Source: Vibrio aestivus (GTDB lineage: Bacteria > Pseudomonadota > Gammaproteobacteria > Enterobacterales > Vibrionaceae). Taken from it: a DNA stretch of 64,000 nucleotides. The notes under the pieces are model-generated. The model saw only the letters and a program-made list of their open reading frames with translations, was not told the origin of the DNA and did no database searches. Below, in pieces: positions 1 through 8,586 of the stretch (position 1 is the stretch's first letter; the number at the start of each line of letters is the position of its first letter). The translations under genes and the position numbers were made by a program. The stretch spans positions 1-64,000 of the forward strand of contig JYJN01000149.1 of the NCBI GenBank assembly GCA_003263845.1. Direction: 5' to 3'.

Positions 1-975
1 GAAGATTTGGTTTGCGCCATGATGGCCAACATCAAAGCCAACGCTGAATCCAACGCGCAACAATCTATCACTCAAACCGTGATTGGCCGCCCAGTAAACT
101 TTCACGGCCGAGACAGCGAAACTGCGAACCGACAAGCAGAAAACATCCTATACCGCGCTGCAACACGAGCGGGATTTAATGATATCGAGTTTCAGTTCGA
201 ACCTGTCGCGGCAGGGTTAGAATATGAAGCGACGCTGACGGACAATAAAACCGTCTTAGTTGTGGATATTGGCGGCGGTACGACCGACTGTTCTTTGATA
301 GAGATGGGGCCAAATTGGTGTGGAAAATCGGATCGCTCTCAGAGCTTGCTTGCCCACACCGGCCAGCGAGTGGGAGGCAATGACCTCGACATCGCTATGG
401 CATTTAAACAGCTAATGACTCCATTTGGGCTCAATAGTAAATCTACATCCAACCTGATGATGCCGATTACTCAGTTCTGGAACCCAATAGCAATCAATAG
501 CGTCGATGCTCAAGCAGACTTCTACTCTCGTGCCAACTTAAAACAGCTGACACAGCTGAAAAAAGAAGCTCAGGAACCAGAAAAGCTCACACGATTACTA
601 GAGGTTTACCACGAAACACTAGGGTATCGTCTGGTGAGGCATGCAGAAGAAGCGAAAATTGCCCTATCTGAACTACAGGCGTATCAAGTGGAAATCAACC
701 TTCTCAAAGAGACGCTTAATATCGATATCAGCGCTGATGAAATGACGCTTGCGATTGAAAACCCGAAACAGAAAATGGCGGCTTTAGTTGAAGAAGCGGT
801 TAAACAATCTGGCGTCAAGCCAGACGCGATTTTCATGACAGGGGGTTCGGCCCGCTCGCCAATTCTAAGGAAGGCAGTCGAAGACAAGTTGCCAAATACG
901 CCTATTGTCAGTGGAAACTACTTCGGCTCGGTAACTGCGGGGCTTGCTCGTTGGGCTGAACTTTGTTTTAAGTAA
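1..975 (+). CDS. yegD: Hsp70-family protein, YegD-like (5' end missing)
   Basis: The frame is open from the first base, so the gene begins outside the window and only about 324 C-terminal codons are present; YegD proteins are about 450 aa. The Hsp70/actin ATPase fold shows in a phosphate-2 motif (VVDIGGGTTDCSL, about residues 88-100 of the visible part) and an adenosine motif (MTGGSARSPIL, near 280). There is no canonical Hsp70 substrate-binding domain, which fits the YegD type rather than DnaK. Its chaperone function is unproven in the family. It converges on the arsenite pump gene, with a shared hairpin between them. Family call fairly sure. Confidence 0.8.
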   Translation, partial: EDLVCAMMANIKANAESNAQQSITQTVIGRPVNFHGRDSETANRQAENILYRAATRAGFNDIEFQFEPVAAGLEYEATLTDNKTVLVVDIGGGTTDCSLIEMGPNWCGKSDRSQSLLAHTGQRVGGNDLDIAMAFKQLMTPFGLNSKSTSNLMMPITQFWNPIAINSVDAQADFYSRANLKQLTQLKKEAQEPEKLTRLLEVYHETLGYRLVRHAEEAKIALSELQAYQVEINLLKETLNIDISADEMTLAIENPKQKMAALVEEAVKQSGVKPDAIFMTGGSARSPILRKAVEDKLPNTPIVSGNYFGSVTAGLARWAELCFK

Positions 976-1002
976 CCCACTAGCAAGTATGACGTATAGA
1001 CA

Positions 1003-1026
1003 AGGCCGCGACCAACGCGGCCTATA
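1003..1026. terminator. Bidirectional hairpin between yegD-like and acr3 genes
   Basis: Arms AGGCCGCG (1003-1010) and CGCGGCCT (1016-1023) pair perfectly around a 5-nt loop between two converging genes. Flanking T-tracts are weak on both strands, so termination efficiency is uncertain. Confidence 0.6.
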
Positions 1027-1038
1027 TTAACTCGCTAA

Positions 1039-2097
1039 TTAGTACCGTGCTTTCATTTTTAACGCCACATTAACCAGCGCAATCAGAATAGGCACTTCAA
1101 CTAAAGGCCCTATCACGCCTGCAAATGCTTGATCAGAGTTCAAGCCAAATACCGCGATGGAAACCGCAATCGCTAGCTCAAAATTGTTGCCTGAAGACGT
1201 AAACGCTATTGAGGCATTCTTATCATAGGGCAAACCCAATTTCTTACCTGCATAGAAGCTGATAAAGAACATCGATAAAAAGTATATGATCAGTGGTACA
1301 GACACGAGTAATACATCTCCCGGCAGTTCAAAGATCATTTCCCCTTTCAAGCTAAACATCAGAACGATGGTTGCAAGTAATGCAATCAGCGTAATCGGTG
1401 AGATTCGAGGGATGAAGACCTCTTGATACCACTGCTCGCCCTTGGCAGCAACTAGCCATTTTCGGCTCAAGTAACCCGCTAAGAAAGGAATACCCAGATA
1501 AATTGCCACGCTTTCTGCAATGTCGAGGACTGTGATATCCACGTCGAAACCTTGTAAGCCAAACATTGGCGGTAAAACAGAGATAAACAACCACGCTAAG
1601 AAGCTGTATGTCACGATTTGGAACGCACTGTTTAAGGCAACTAACGTCGCACCATACTCTTTGTTACCCCCGCCGATATCATTCCATACCAGCACCATAG
1701 CAATACAACGAGCCAGGCCAATCAGAATGACGCCGACCATGTAACCCGGGTGGTCGCGTAAGAAAATAATCGCCAACGTGAACATTAAGATTGGCCCAAC
1801 AACCCAGTTCATAACTAATGATAACGTGATGGCTCTACGGTCTTTCGTTACTTCGCCAAGTAAGTTGTAATTTACCTTTGCCAATGGCGGATACATCATC
1901 AGAATCAGGCCAATGGCGAGCGGGATATTCGTGGTACCCACCGTCATCGCCTCATTCCACTCTCCTACTTGTGGAAATACAACGCCAATAAGCACGCCGA
2001 TACCCATGGCTAAAAAAATCCAAACTGTTAGGTAACGATCAACAAAACCCATTTTCCCCGCCGCGTTAGGCTTAGCGACTGCACTTTCAATACTCAT
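1039..2097 (-). CDS. acr3: ACR3-family arsenite efflux permease
   Basis: A 352-aa polytopic inner-membrane protein of the BASS/ACR3 fold, expected to export arsenite (and perhaps antimonite) using the proton motive force. Two ACR3 hallmarks are visible: the conserved cysteine in GLARCIAMVLVWND (TM4) and the glutamate in SGNNFELAIAVSIAVFG (late TM). The length matches the family. No arsR, arsC or arsH is adjacent, so it stands alone here; any ArsR-type control would act in trans. The upstream region holds a perfect 20-bp palindrome (2154-2173), a plausible operator. The first ATG is used; the N-terminal 15 residues are poorly conserved by type and the start is not certain. Confidence 0.9.
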   Translation of the reverse strand: MSIESAVAKPNAAGKMGFVDRYLTVWIFLAMGIGVLIGVVFPQVGEWNEAMTVGTTNIPLAIGLILMMYPPLAKVNYNLLGEVTKDRRAITLSLVMNWVVGPILMFTLAIIFLRDHPGYMVGVILIGLARCIAMVLVWNDIGGGNKEYGATLVALNSAFQIVTYSFLAWLFISVLPPMFGLQGFDVDITVLDIAESVAIYLGIPFLAGYLSRKWLVAAKGEQWYQEVFIPRISPITLIALLATIVLMFSLKGEMIFELPGDVLLVSVPLIIYFLSMFFISFYAGKKLGLPYDKNASIAFTSSGNNFELAIAVSIAVFGLNSDQAFAGVIGPLVEVPILIALVNVALKMKARY

Positions 2098-2153
2098 AAT
2101 TTATACCCTACATAACTTGAGCAACTTCTAACTAACCGAATCTGTATATTCAT

Positions 2154-2173
2154 TATTCCATATATATGGAATA
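2154..2173. promoter_or_regulatory. 20-bp perfect palindrome upstream of acr3, candidate operator
   Basis: TATTCCATAT followed directly by its reverse complement, ending 56 bp before the acr3 start. An overlapping 12-bp palindrome (ATCATA/TATGAT, 2173-2184) follows. Size, A/T character and position fit an ArsR/SmtB-type operator; the regulator itself is not in the window, so this is inference. Confidence 0.5.
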
Positions 2174-2213
2174 TCATATATGATAATTTCAATCAGTCAA
2201 TCATTGTCACAAA

Positions 2214-2237
2214 ACATTCATCATCGATGATGAATGT
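2214..2237. promoter_or_regulatory. 24-bp perfect palindrome in the acr3/GGDEF divergent region
   Basis: ACATTCATCATC (2214-2225) is followed directly by its exact reverse complement. It lies 117 bp upstream of acr3 and about 108 bp upstream of the diguanylate cyclase gene. There is no T-tract, so a terminator is unlikely; a dimeric regulator site is more plausible. Confidence 0.45.
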
Positions 2238-2344
2238 GGAATTGGCGTTCAACGCAACTCAATTTTTTAATTGCGCAGCAGGGAAGCTTCTATACTTAAT
2301 TAGAAGGTGCTAATGCGCTAAAACGCCTAAAGGAATAGGTTTTA

Positions 2345-3239
2345 ATGAAATTCAATGTGTTACATAACAAAGCCTATTTAGTCGCGCTGATTGCGACAAC
2401 AACATTTGGCTACGTAGCCTTCCAATTTGACAGAATCCCCCCAATCCGGTGGATGTGTCCTTGAAGGCGTACAGCTTCTTGTCTGTTATTACCTTCTCTT
2501 TCGCCTTCATGAGCTTAGAGACGCATCACCAACCTACGCCGCACTGTTTATCTCAATGAGCCTTCTGGTGATTGGCAACCTACTTGATTTACTAGACGAG
2601 TTTTACGCATTAAGTGAGTTCCTAGATGTGACAGAAGATGTTCTGACCACAGTTGGTTTTATCTCTTTTATCCTGGCTTGCGTTCAATGGTTAAATCAGT
2701 ACAAAAAACGCTTCGAACAGATGAAGCACCTCGCTGAAATAGACTCCCTAACTGGGGTTCCCAACCGCAGAGCCTTTTTGAAACTGACGGAAGAGTATTT
2801 CGAGATCAATGAACAGCTGTCCGAAAATATCAGCATTCTGGTTGTCGATATCGATAATTTCAAATCCATTAACGACAAGTATGGACACCCCTTCGGAGAC
2901 GAAGTCCTCATACAAGTTGCCAACGCAATAAAACTGGCTTTAAGAAAAGGTGATTACGTCGCAAGACTTGGTGGCGAAGAGTTTGTCGTTCTGCTCAAGA
3001 ACACCAATGAGAGTGAAGCGAAAATTACCGCCCATCGTATTTTAGATAGCATTAAACTAATGAAGGTTTACCACTCAGGTAAAGCCGTCGGTTGCACGGT
3101 CAGCATTGGCGGAGCGACCTCACATCAACACCCCTTCGAATTTGAAACACTTTACGACTTGGCCGACAAAAGTCTGTATCAAGCGAAGTCTCAGGGTCGT
3201 AACCGTTACTGTGCACACCTAGAACAACGGATGAATTAA
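2345..3239 (+). CDS. Membrane GGDEF diguanylate cyclase (two frame breaks)
   Basis: The catalytic domain (from about 2730 on) carries the signature RLGGEEF and the usual NxDxFK-type substrate motif (VDIDNFKSIND), so c-di-GMP synthesis from two GTP is expected. The N-terminus is hydrophobic with several membrane helices. The best start is ATG 2345, preceded by AAAGGAATAGG; from there the frame runs to a C6 run at 2437-2442, moves to another frame, and returns to the catalytic frame near 2530 (CC, expected CCC). Adding one C at each place gives one continuous protein of about 298 aa. A second, unrelated-orientation cyclase lies at 3836-4999. Confidence 0.8.
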
Positions 3240-3352
3240 TCCCTCAATTTGTCACAGACCCTTAATTTATAGTTTTCTCTTTTTTCAATGAGATCCTAAG
3301 CTAATTCTGTTACGTATGTTTTTTGTAAAGTGCAGTTCAGCAAGGAGGCACT

Positions 3353-3652
3353 ATGAAACCCACCCACATCATTATCACGGTCAGTGCATTGTGTGTATCG
3401 CTAGCCGCCTTCGGTTCTAAAGACTCTAGCCGAGACGACACGCAAGCCATTCAAGACCTTAAACAAGATCCAAGGTTCGCGATTGTTGATACCGACAAAG
3501 ACGGAGCCATAAGCCGTGAAGAGCTCATGGTCTATCAAGCTCAGCGACATCAGCAAACTAACAACTTTCAAGGTGGGATCGTTACTTTTGCGATCCTAGA
3601 CAAAGACAGCGATGGTGTGCTCTCGCCGCAAGAGCTCAACGAAGCACGATAA
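3353..3652 (+). CDS. Secreted EF-hand calcium-binding protein
   Basis: A 99-aa protein with an N-terminal signal peptide (hydrophobic stretch around residues 5-20, cleavage likely near AFGS) and two EF-hand loops: DTDKDGAISREE (about 46-57) and DKDSDGVLSPQE (about 83-94). Both have Asp at loop positions 1, 3 and 5 and Glu at 12, so calcium binding is likely. A strong AAGGAGG ribosome-binding site 6 nt ahead fixes the start. It sits alone behind the cyclase gene and ends at a terminator. The target of its calcium response is unknown. Confidence 0.85.
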   Translation: MKPTHIIITVSALCVSLAAFGSKDSSRDDTQAIQDLKQDPRFAIVDTDKDGAISREELMVYQAQRHQQTNNFQGGIVTFAILDKDSDGVLSPQELNEAR

Positions 3653-3663
3653 ATCAAATTGTT

Positions 3664-3697
3664 AGGCAGCGCACCAATACTTCGCTGCCTTTCCTTT
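3664..3697 (+). terminator. Rho-independent terminator of the EF-hand gene
   Basis: AGGCAGCG (3664-3671) pairs with CGCTGCCT (3683-3690), followed by TTCCTTT. Confidence 0.75.
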
Positions 3698-3724
3698 AAA
3701 GAACGATAGAAACACAAGGACGTC

Positions 3725-3793
3725 ATTATCGTCAGCAAACTCTCTACACTGCTCCTTGCCACTACTCTTGTCAGTCTTTCGTTGAGTTCCTAG
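3725..3793 (+). pseudogene. Signal-peptide-like remnant
   Basis: A 22-codon open stretch (SKLSTLLLATTLVSLSLSS near its end) reads like an exported protein's leader and then hits a TAG. It has an upstream AAGGA but no ATG/GTG/TTG start (ATT at best). It may be the relic of a second small exported protein beside the EF-hand gene. Weak evidence. Confidence 0.25.
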
Positions 3794-3835
3794 AAAACAC
3801 CACTAAAATCTAACTCAATAAATGCGCTAGCTTGC

Positions 3836-4999
3836 CTATTCGTGGCTAGCGCAAACCGACACGCGATTTCTGCCTTCTCGCTTGGCCACGTAAAGGGCTC
3901 TGTCTGCCCTCTCCACCAGCTCATGCCAGGTTTCCGTTGGCATATGCTGAGCGATACCAAAACTGGACGTAAGTTCAATGGAACTAGTTGCTTCAAGTTG
4001 AATCTTCTCAATCGATTGCCTTAACGAGTCTGCGTAACCCTTCGCTATCTCTAAGTGAGAATTCGGTAAAAGAATCATCATTTCATCACCACCCAATCGA
4101 AACGCTTTAGCATTCGGATGCAATGATGTTCTCACCTCTTCTGCGACTTTTCGAATGACCTCATCACCGATCAGGTGTCCGTGATTATCGTTAATGCGTT
4201 TGAAATTATCGATGTCAGAAAGGATGACATTAACAGAGTGCGTGTTCTGACAGTTCATTAGCGAAGACACGGTCGCCTCCAATGCACGTCGATTATTCAA
4301 TGCGGTGAGCGGATCTTCATAAGAAAGAGAATGAATGGATTGTAGTAAACGAGCATTGATCAGCCACAGCATGGAAAAACTCATAGACACAATCAACACA
4401 ATACTCAAGATGTAGGCCATTTGATGAACAATACTTGTTGCCATAAAGCTGACCATTTCATCAGCTACGAGCGTTGTTAACGCCCTAAACACCATAAAGG
4501 CACCAAAAAACAAAAAGGTCATTCCCATCATTCTAACTGCCATGGGTAAATCTTCTCTCTCTCCATTCATCACTACTTGTGAAGTTAACATGGTCACAAT
4601 GGCGAGGTAGGTGCTGACGATAACAATACGGCTGTTGATCGATGGCTCCATGTATGTGTAATAAACAAACCCAATGAGCACCGCTAGCATTAAACCCGCA
4701 TTCAGTTTCGTTAGTTTTAGGGAGTAACCTCTGAATAAAGACAAACTATAGAGCGTTAAATGGAACCCAAACACGATTAGCATATTTGCACCAATAATAC
4801 TTAAAGCGTCTGAAATCACGCCTCTAAGGCTCAATAGCAGAGGGCCGGTTCCAATAATAAAGATGGACAACGAAAACAAAGAGAGGCCTTCAATACGCTT
4901 TTGAGAGCGCTGAAATAGCATCAATCCAGTACAAAAGATCACTGAGAAAAGAATGATGACGAAATTAAGTGTTCTCGTATCTAAAGAAAAGTCACTCAT
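3836..4999 (-). CDS. Membrane-bound GGDEF diguanylate cyclase
   Basis: About 387 aa. The first 220 residues hold six or seven hydrophobic helices (starting TLNFVIILFSVIFCTG), forming an integral membrane sensor of no recognised family. The rest is a GGDEF domain with VILSDIDNFKRINDNHGH and the active-site loop RLGGDEMMIL; the fifth signature residue is Met rather than Phe, a change usually tolerated. Synthesis of c-di-GMP is therefore expected. I prefer ATG 4999 over the longer open frame to 5032, because the protein then starts with a polar cap before the first helix; the RBS is weak either way. It converges on the EF-hand locus. Confidence 0.85.
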   Translation of the reverse strand: MSDFSLDTRTLNFVIILFSVIFCTGLMLFQRSQKRIEGLSLFSLSIFIIGTGPLLLSLRGVISDALSIIGANMLIVFGFHLTLYSLSLFRGYSLKLTKLNAGLMLAVLIGFVYYTYMEPSINSRIVIVSTYLAIVTMLTSQVVMNGEREDLPMAVRMMGMTFLFFGAFMVFRALTTLVADEMVSFMATSIVHQMAYILSIVLIVSMSFSMLWLINARLLQSIHSLSYEDPLTALNNRRALEATVSSLMNCQNTHSVNVILSDIDNFKRINDNHGHLIGDEVIRKVAEEVRTSLHPNAKAFRLGGDEMMILLPNSHLEIAKGYADSLRQSIEKIQLEATSSIELTSSFGIAQHMPTETWHELVERADRALYVAKREGRNRVSVCASHE

Positions 5000-5454
5000 G
5001 CCTTGGTTATTTCCTAATTCTGACCGGCACACTATACCCCATTTGAACTAGGTAGAAATTCATTACAAAACGTATTGATTAGCAATAGAGCCTTGAATCT
5101 ACAACTGTTTGTATAGCTCCATTGTGCTTAGAAAAAGTTACCTTGCCTAGGTGGATATGCGACTCACATCTCATTATAATGACAGATTCAATCATCAGAA
5201 GTATTCACCCCGTCAATTAATCCATCTATTATTTATGCAGTAAACGGGAACTCAAACTAGGTTACTTTAAGCCTGATTGGCATAAATAATATGAAATCTA
5301 ACACCCAACAACTACGTTGAAATCGTGATTAATTCGATCTTATTGATATCCAATTTCATCAAGTTATCACAAACATTTGATCAACATCTCTTTAACTTCT
5401 ACCATTCGTCTCACAACTAAAACAACAAGCCACTCAATCTATAAGTGTGAAGCG
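5000..5454. other. 455-bp intergenic region between cyclase and oxygenase genes
   Basis: A/T-rich and without a supported ORF, hairpin or repeat. It must contain the divergent promoters of the cyclase and oxygenase genes, but I see no pair of boxes good enough to call. Confidence 0.4.
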
Positions 5455-6294
5455 ATGAAATTAGAAACTGTTGATTATACTGCCGATAACGCCGCCGAGC
5501 TTTTTGTCCAATCCCTCCGAGACACGGGCTTTGGCGTACTTAAAAACCACCCTATTCCTAAAGAATTGGTCGAGTCTATCTACCAGAACTGGCACGCGTT
5601 TTTCAGTGATGAGCGTAAGCACGAGTTTATGTTTAATGTAGAGACACAAGATGGCTATTTCCCACCTAGCGTTTCTGAAACAGCAAAGGGCCACACGGTT
5701 AAAGACATTAAAGAGTACTTTCATGTCTACCCTTGGGGACAAATTCCTGAAGAGCTTAAAGAGCAAATCATGGATTATTATCAGCAGGCCAACACATTTG
5801 CACAGGAATTGCTAAGCTGGGTTGAAGCTCACGCCCCCGCTGATGTGCAAGAAAAATTCTCGATTGCTTTGTCTGAAATGATCAATGGCAGCGAGAAAAC
5901 ACTGCTCCGAGTTCTGCACTATCCACCAATGACAGGTGAAGAAGAGCCAGGAGCGATTCGTGCAGCTGCTCATGAAGACATCAACCTGCTCACCGTTCTA
6001 CCTGCTGCCAATGAGCCTGGGCTACAAGTAAAAACCAAAGAAGGTGAATGGCTGGATGTACCATGCGACTTTGGTAACTTGATCATTAATATTGGGGATA
6101 TGCTTCAAGAAGCCTCTAGCGGTTACTTCCCAAGCACTACGCACCGCGTAATCAACCCGACAGGTGAACGTCAAACTCAATCACGAATCTCTCTGCCGCT
6201 GTTCTTACACCCTAAACCAGAAGTGGTGCTGTCTGAAAGGCACACCGCAGACAGCTACTTGATGGAAAGACTCCGTGAACTAGGTGTTATCTAG
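5455..6294 (+). CDS. 2-oxoglutarate/Fe(II)-dependent dioxygenase, IPNS-like
   Basis: A 279-aa enzyme of the isopenicillin-N-synthase-like superfamily. The double-stranded beta-helix iron site is visible: HxD in AAHEDINLL (about residues 179-181), the distal His in STTHRVINP (about 225), and the 2OG-binding arginine in RISLPLFLHP. The N-terminal DIOX_N-type segment (DTGFGVLKNHPI) is present. The substrate is unknown. ATG 5455 is chosen because the homologous core begins there; an open extension to 5377 has low-complexity Ser/Thr-rich sequence and poor initiation signals. Monocistronic, ending in a strong hairpin. Confidence 0.85.
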   Translation: MKLETVDYTADNAAELFVQSLRDTGFGVLKNHPIPKELVESIYQNWHAFFSDERKHEFMFNVETQDGYFPPSVSETAKGHTVKDIKEYFHVYPWGQIPEELKEQIMDYYQQANTFAQELLSWVEAHAPADVQEKFSIALSEMINGSEKTLLRVLHYPPMTGEEEPGAIRAAAHEDINLLTVLPAANEPGLQVKTKEGEWLDVPCDFGNLIINIGDMLQEASSGYFPSTTHRVINPTGERQTQSRISLPLFLHPKPEVVLSERHTADSYLMERLRELGVI

Positions 6295-6313
6295 CAGTAA
6301 AGGGCTTAAACAC

Positions 6314-6340
6314 AAAGGGCGCAAGAGCGCCCTTTCTTAT
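6314..6340. terminator. Bidirectional terminator (oxygenase / patatin genes)
   Basis: AAAGGGCGC (6314-6322), AAGA loop, GCGCCCTTT (6327-6335), with T-rich flanks on both strands; it separates converging genes. Confidence 0.85.
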
Positions 6341-6350
6341 TGTTTATTAT

Positions 6351-7538
6351 CTAGAACGACAAGTAATTGCCTTCAATCGCAATGCTGGGGGGAGTATTCA
6401 ACCACAAAGCGTCGTTGTACAAGTTGTGAAATCCATACTCGTAGACAGCTTGCATGTACTCTAAACTCATAGGGTCTAGGCCTGTTTTATTAAAATCATC
6501 GTCAATATGCGCGAGATTAAAGCTCAGATTATTTGCTTGGCTGTAATGGTAGATATATTCGACATCGCTAGCACCTTGTCGTCGAGTTAACGTCGACAAG
6601 GATTGAGCTGAAACAGACGATATGTTGCTGTTTACTGGATGAAAGCTCGGTTTCAGGCTGCCATTTCTGATCACGTATACGGTCTGCTTTAGCTCGGAAA
6701 CCTGCATTCGATTTTGCATCCACTGAGGGACTAAGAACACCTGCCGTGATACGCCACCATCAACATGCATCTCATCGAGCACCTCTCCTTGATGCGGAAA
6801 CTGAATCAACTTAGCAGGAAAGGCCCCCGGAATAGAGCTACTAGCAATAATAAGATCTTGGATCAGTGTTTGTGCATCAGTGGTACCTACCTGAGCAATT
6901 CGCCCTATATCCCAAAGCGCCATCTTCTCATTGTCTAGATTCGTGGTCGCAATCAGCAGGATTCGCCCCTTCTGACGCTCAGCGGCCAACTGCTTGATCA
7001 TGTCTTGTGATATCGCCTCTCGCACTTTTCGTTCAAAGCCAGATGTATCCACTACTGAACGCTTAGTAACAAGCTTAAACAAAGAGCGGCGTTGAAACAT
7101 CTCTTCCACCGTTGTTTGCGTATAGTAATGCTTCAAATCTTCATCATACTCGCTCCCCAAGTACGCAAAGATTGAAACTATCGCCCCTGTCGATACTCCT
7201 GTCACCACATCAAAGACAGGTCGGTCACCTTTTTGAGTCCAAGCATTAAGTATGCCCGCTGAGAAAGCGCCATTTACGCCTCCCCCAGATAAAGCGAGAT
7301 GATGAATCTGATCGTCGTGAGACTTATCAGCAATGAGCAGAGTCAACTCAGTTGTGAAGTCATAATGATCCACTTTAGACGTGTGTTCATCCCAAAATCT
7401 TAGGCCCGACGTTTCTAGTGGCGTTAAATGCTCGGTCACAACGGAAGCATTACGCTGGGGAGAATGGCTACATCCCACTAAGCCAACAAAAAAGGCGAAG
7501 GCAACTGCCCTTAACATTAGTCGGTTTATGTTGTTCAT
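6351..7538 (-). CDS. Patatin-like phospholipase, lipoprotein
   Basis: A 395-aa predicted lipoprotein: signal peptide ending in the lipobox VGLVGC near residue 22. Patatin signatures are all present: the oxyanion loop GGGVNGAF, the nucleophile elbow GVSTG (GxSxG), and the catalytic aspartate in DGG (HVDGGVSRQ). A Ser-Asp dyad acyl hydrolase acting on membrane lipids is expected. ATG 7538 follows GAGGTGG, a good RBS, so the longer open frame upstream is not used. It lies 28 bp behind the DUF2955 gene on the same strand and probably belongs to the HlyD/DUF2955 operon, suggesting an envelope or lipid-related job. Confidence 0.88.
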   Translation of the reverse strand: MNNINRLMLRAVAFAFFVGLVGCSHSPQRNASVVTEHLTPLETSGLRFWDEHTSKVDHYDFTTELTLLIADKSHDDQIHHLALSGGGVNGAFSAGILNAWTQKGDRPVFDVVTGVSTGAIVSIFAYLGSEYDEDLKHYYTQTTVEEMFQRRSLFKLVTKRSVVDTSGFERKVREAISQDMIKQLAAERQKGRILLIATTNLDNEKMALWDIGRIAQVGTTDAQTLIQDLIIASSSIPGAFPAKLIQFPHQGEVLDEMHVDGGVSRQVFLVPQWMQNRMQVSELKQTVYVIRNGSLKPSFHPVNSNISSVSAQSLSTLTRRQGASDVEYIYHYSQANNLSFNLAHIDDDFNKTGLDPMSLEYMQAVYEYGFHNLYNDALWLNTPPSIAIEGNYLSF

Positions 7539-7566
7539 CGTTAGCCACCTCTTCGAATATTTCGCT

Positions 7567-8577
7567 CTATTGAGAACCCTCTGGACTTGCCAGTGAGGTA
7601 TGGCGTGTTTCAAACAGCTTTTGAATCAAGAAGATCACAACAGCGCTTAATACCACCGCGACGAAAATTGAACTAAAGCGATAAAGAATGGCAAAAAACG
7701 CATCTTTTTCACCGGGTGATAATGCCGAAGTCATCGGCACGCTCAGTGCAGCCATCGCGGAAAATGAAATGGCTGCTTTGGCTTTTCCTTGGGTTTGCCA
7801 TAGGCAAAGTGGCCCCATTGCGATAGTAAATAACAACCAATACAGAAATGCGTTTTCAAACCATAATCCTAAGACAAGCTGCATAGCGAGTCCAAGCAAA
7901 CAGCCAATCGCTGTACCGACGATTCTCACCTTCGCCATCAGTAAGGCGCCGGTAAACGTCATAGGTGCCAAAATAACCAAAATAGACGCATGTGCGGATG
8001 CAGAGTCGTACAAGTCCAATAACTGAAAGGTAAGAAAAGCCAGCATCGCCATAAACCAAACCATAAAGATCTGCCCTTTCTCATACACAACTGTAGACTG
8101 ACCTGTATCGCCTTGATCTTGTTCAGCTTCAGGAGTCGCAGGAAAAAGCCAGTACGCGATAGCGCAGATCACAATGTTTAGTGCGCAATATACCCATATG
8201 GTGATGGACATTTCTTCAATATCCATAAATGTGTAGCTACTAAAATTGAGAATAATTGAGCCGACAATCAACCCCATATAGCCCACCAAAAACGTCGTTT
8301 TCTTCGTCATTGCCAAACATTTGAAAACGAACACCAAGCCGACTAATACGACTAGGATAAAAGGATAGATTTTAAACAGATCCCACACTAGGCTCATTTG
8401 AATCGTTGTCCATATGGCTGAAATCAGCACCATGATCAACATGGGTAGATGAAACTTATCCGTGTTGCCTAGTACAAACATAGGCAATAAGATCGCAAGA
8501 AAACCAAAATCCAACCCAAACACCATGCTCAACGCAAGCCCAAAGGAACATGCAAACCAAATACGAAGTGCTTTCAT
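7567..8577 (-). CDS. DUF2955 membrane permease, FUSC/AaeB-like
   Basis: A 336-aa integral inner-membrane protein with about ten helices in two halves separated by a soluble loop rich in Glu/Gln (PEAEQDQGDTGQ). The sequence type is DUF2955, a family related to FUSC/AaeB aromatic-acid exporters and usually found behind an HlyD-like adaptor, as here. Start at ATG 8577 with AGGTGG 5 nt upstream; a GTG at 8586 is an alternative. It abuts the HlyD gene, implying a two-part efflux system, possibly completed by an unlinked outer-membrane channel. Substrate unknown. Confidence 0.78.
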   Translation of the reverse strand: MKALRIWFACSFGLALSMVFGLDFGFLAILLPMFVLGNTDKFHLPMLIMVLISAIWTTIQMSLVWDLFKIYPFILVVLVGLVFVFKCLAMTKKTTFLVGYMGLIVGSIILNFSSYTFMDIEEMSITIWVYCALNIVICAIAYWLFPATPEAEQDQGDTGQSTVVYEKGQIFMVWFMAMLAFLTFQLLDLYDSASAHASILVILAPMTFTGALLMAKVRIVGTAIGCLLGLAMQLVLGLWFENAFLYWLLFTIAMGPLCLWQTQGKAKAAISFSAMAALSVPMTSALSPGEKDAFFAILYRFSSIFVAVVLSAVVIFLIQKLFETRHTSLASPEGSQ

Positions 8578-8586
8578 AATGGCCAC

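Noticed and set aside
5377..5454. N-terminal extension of the 2OG oxygenase
   Set aside because: Ser/Thr-rich low-complexity residues and no better RBS than the internal ATG where the family-like sequence begins.
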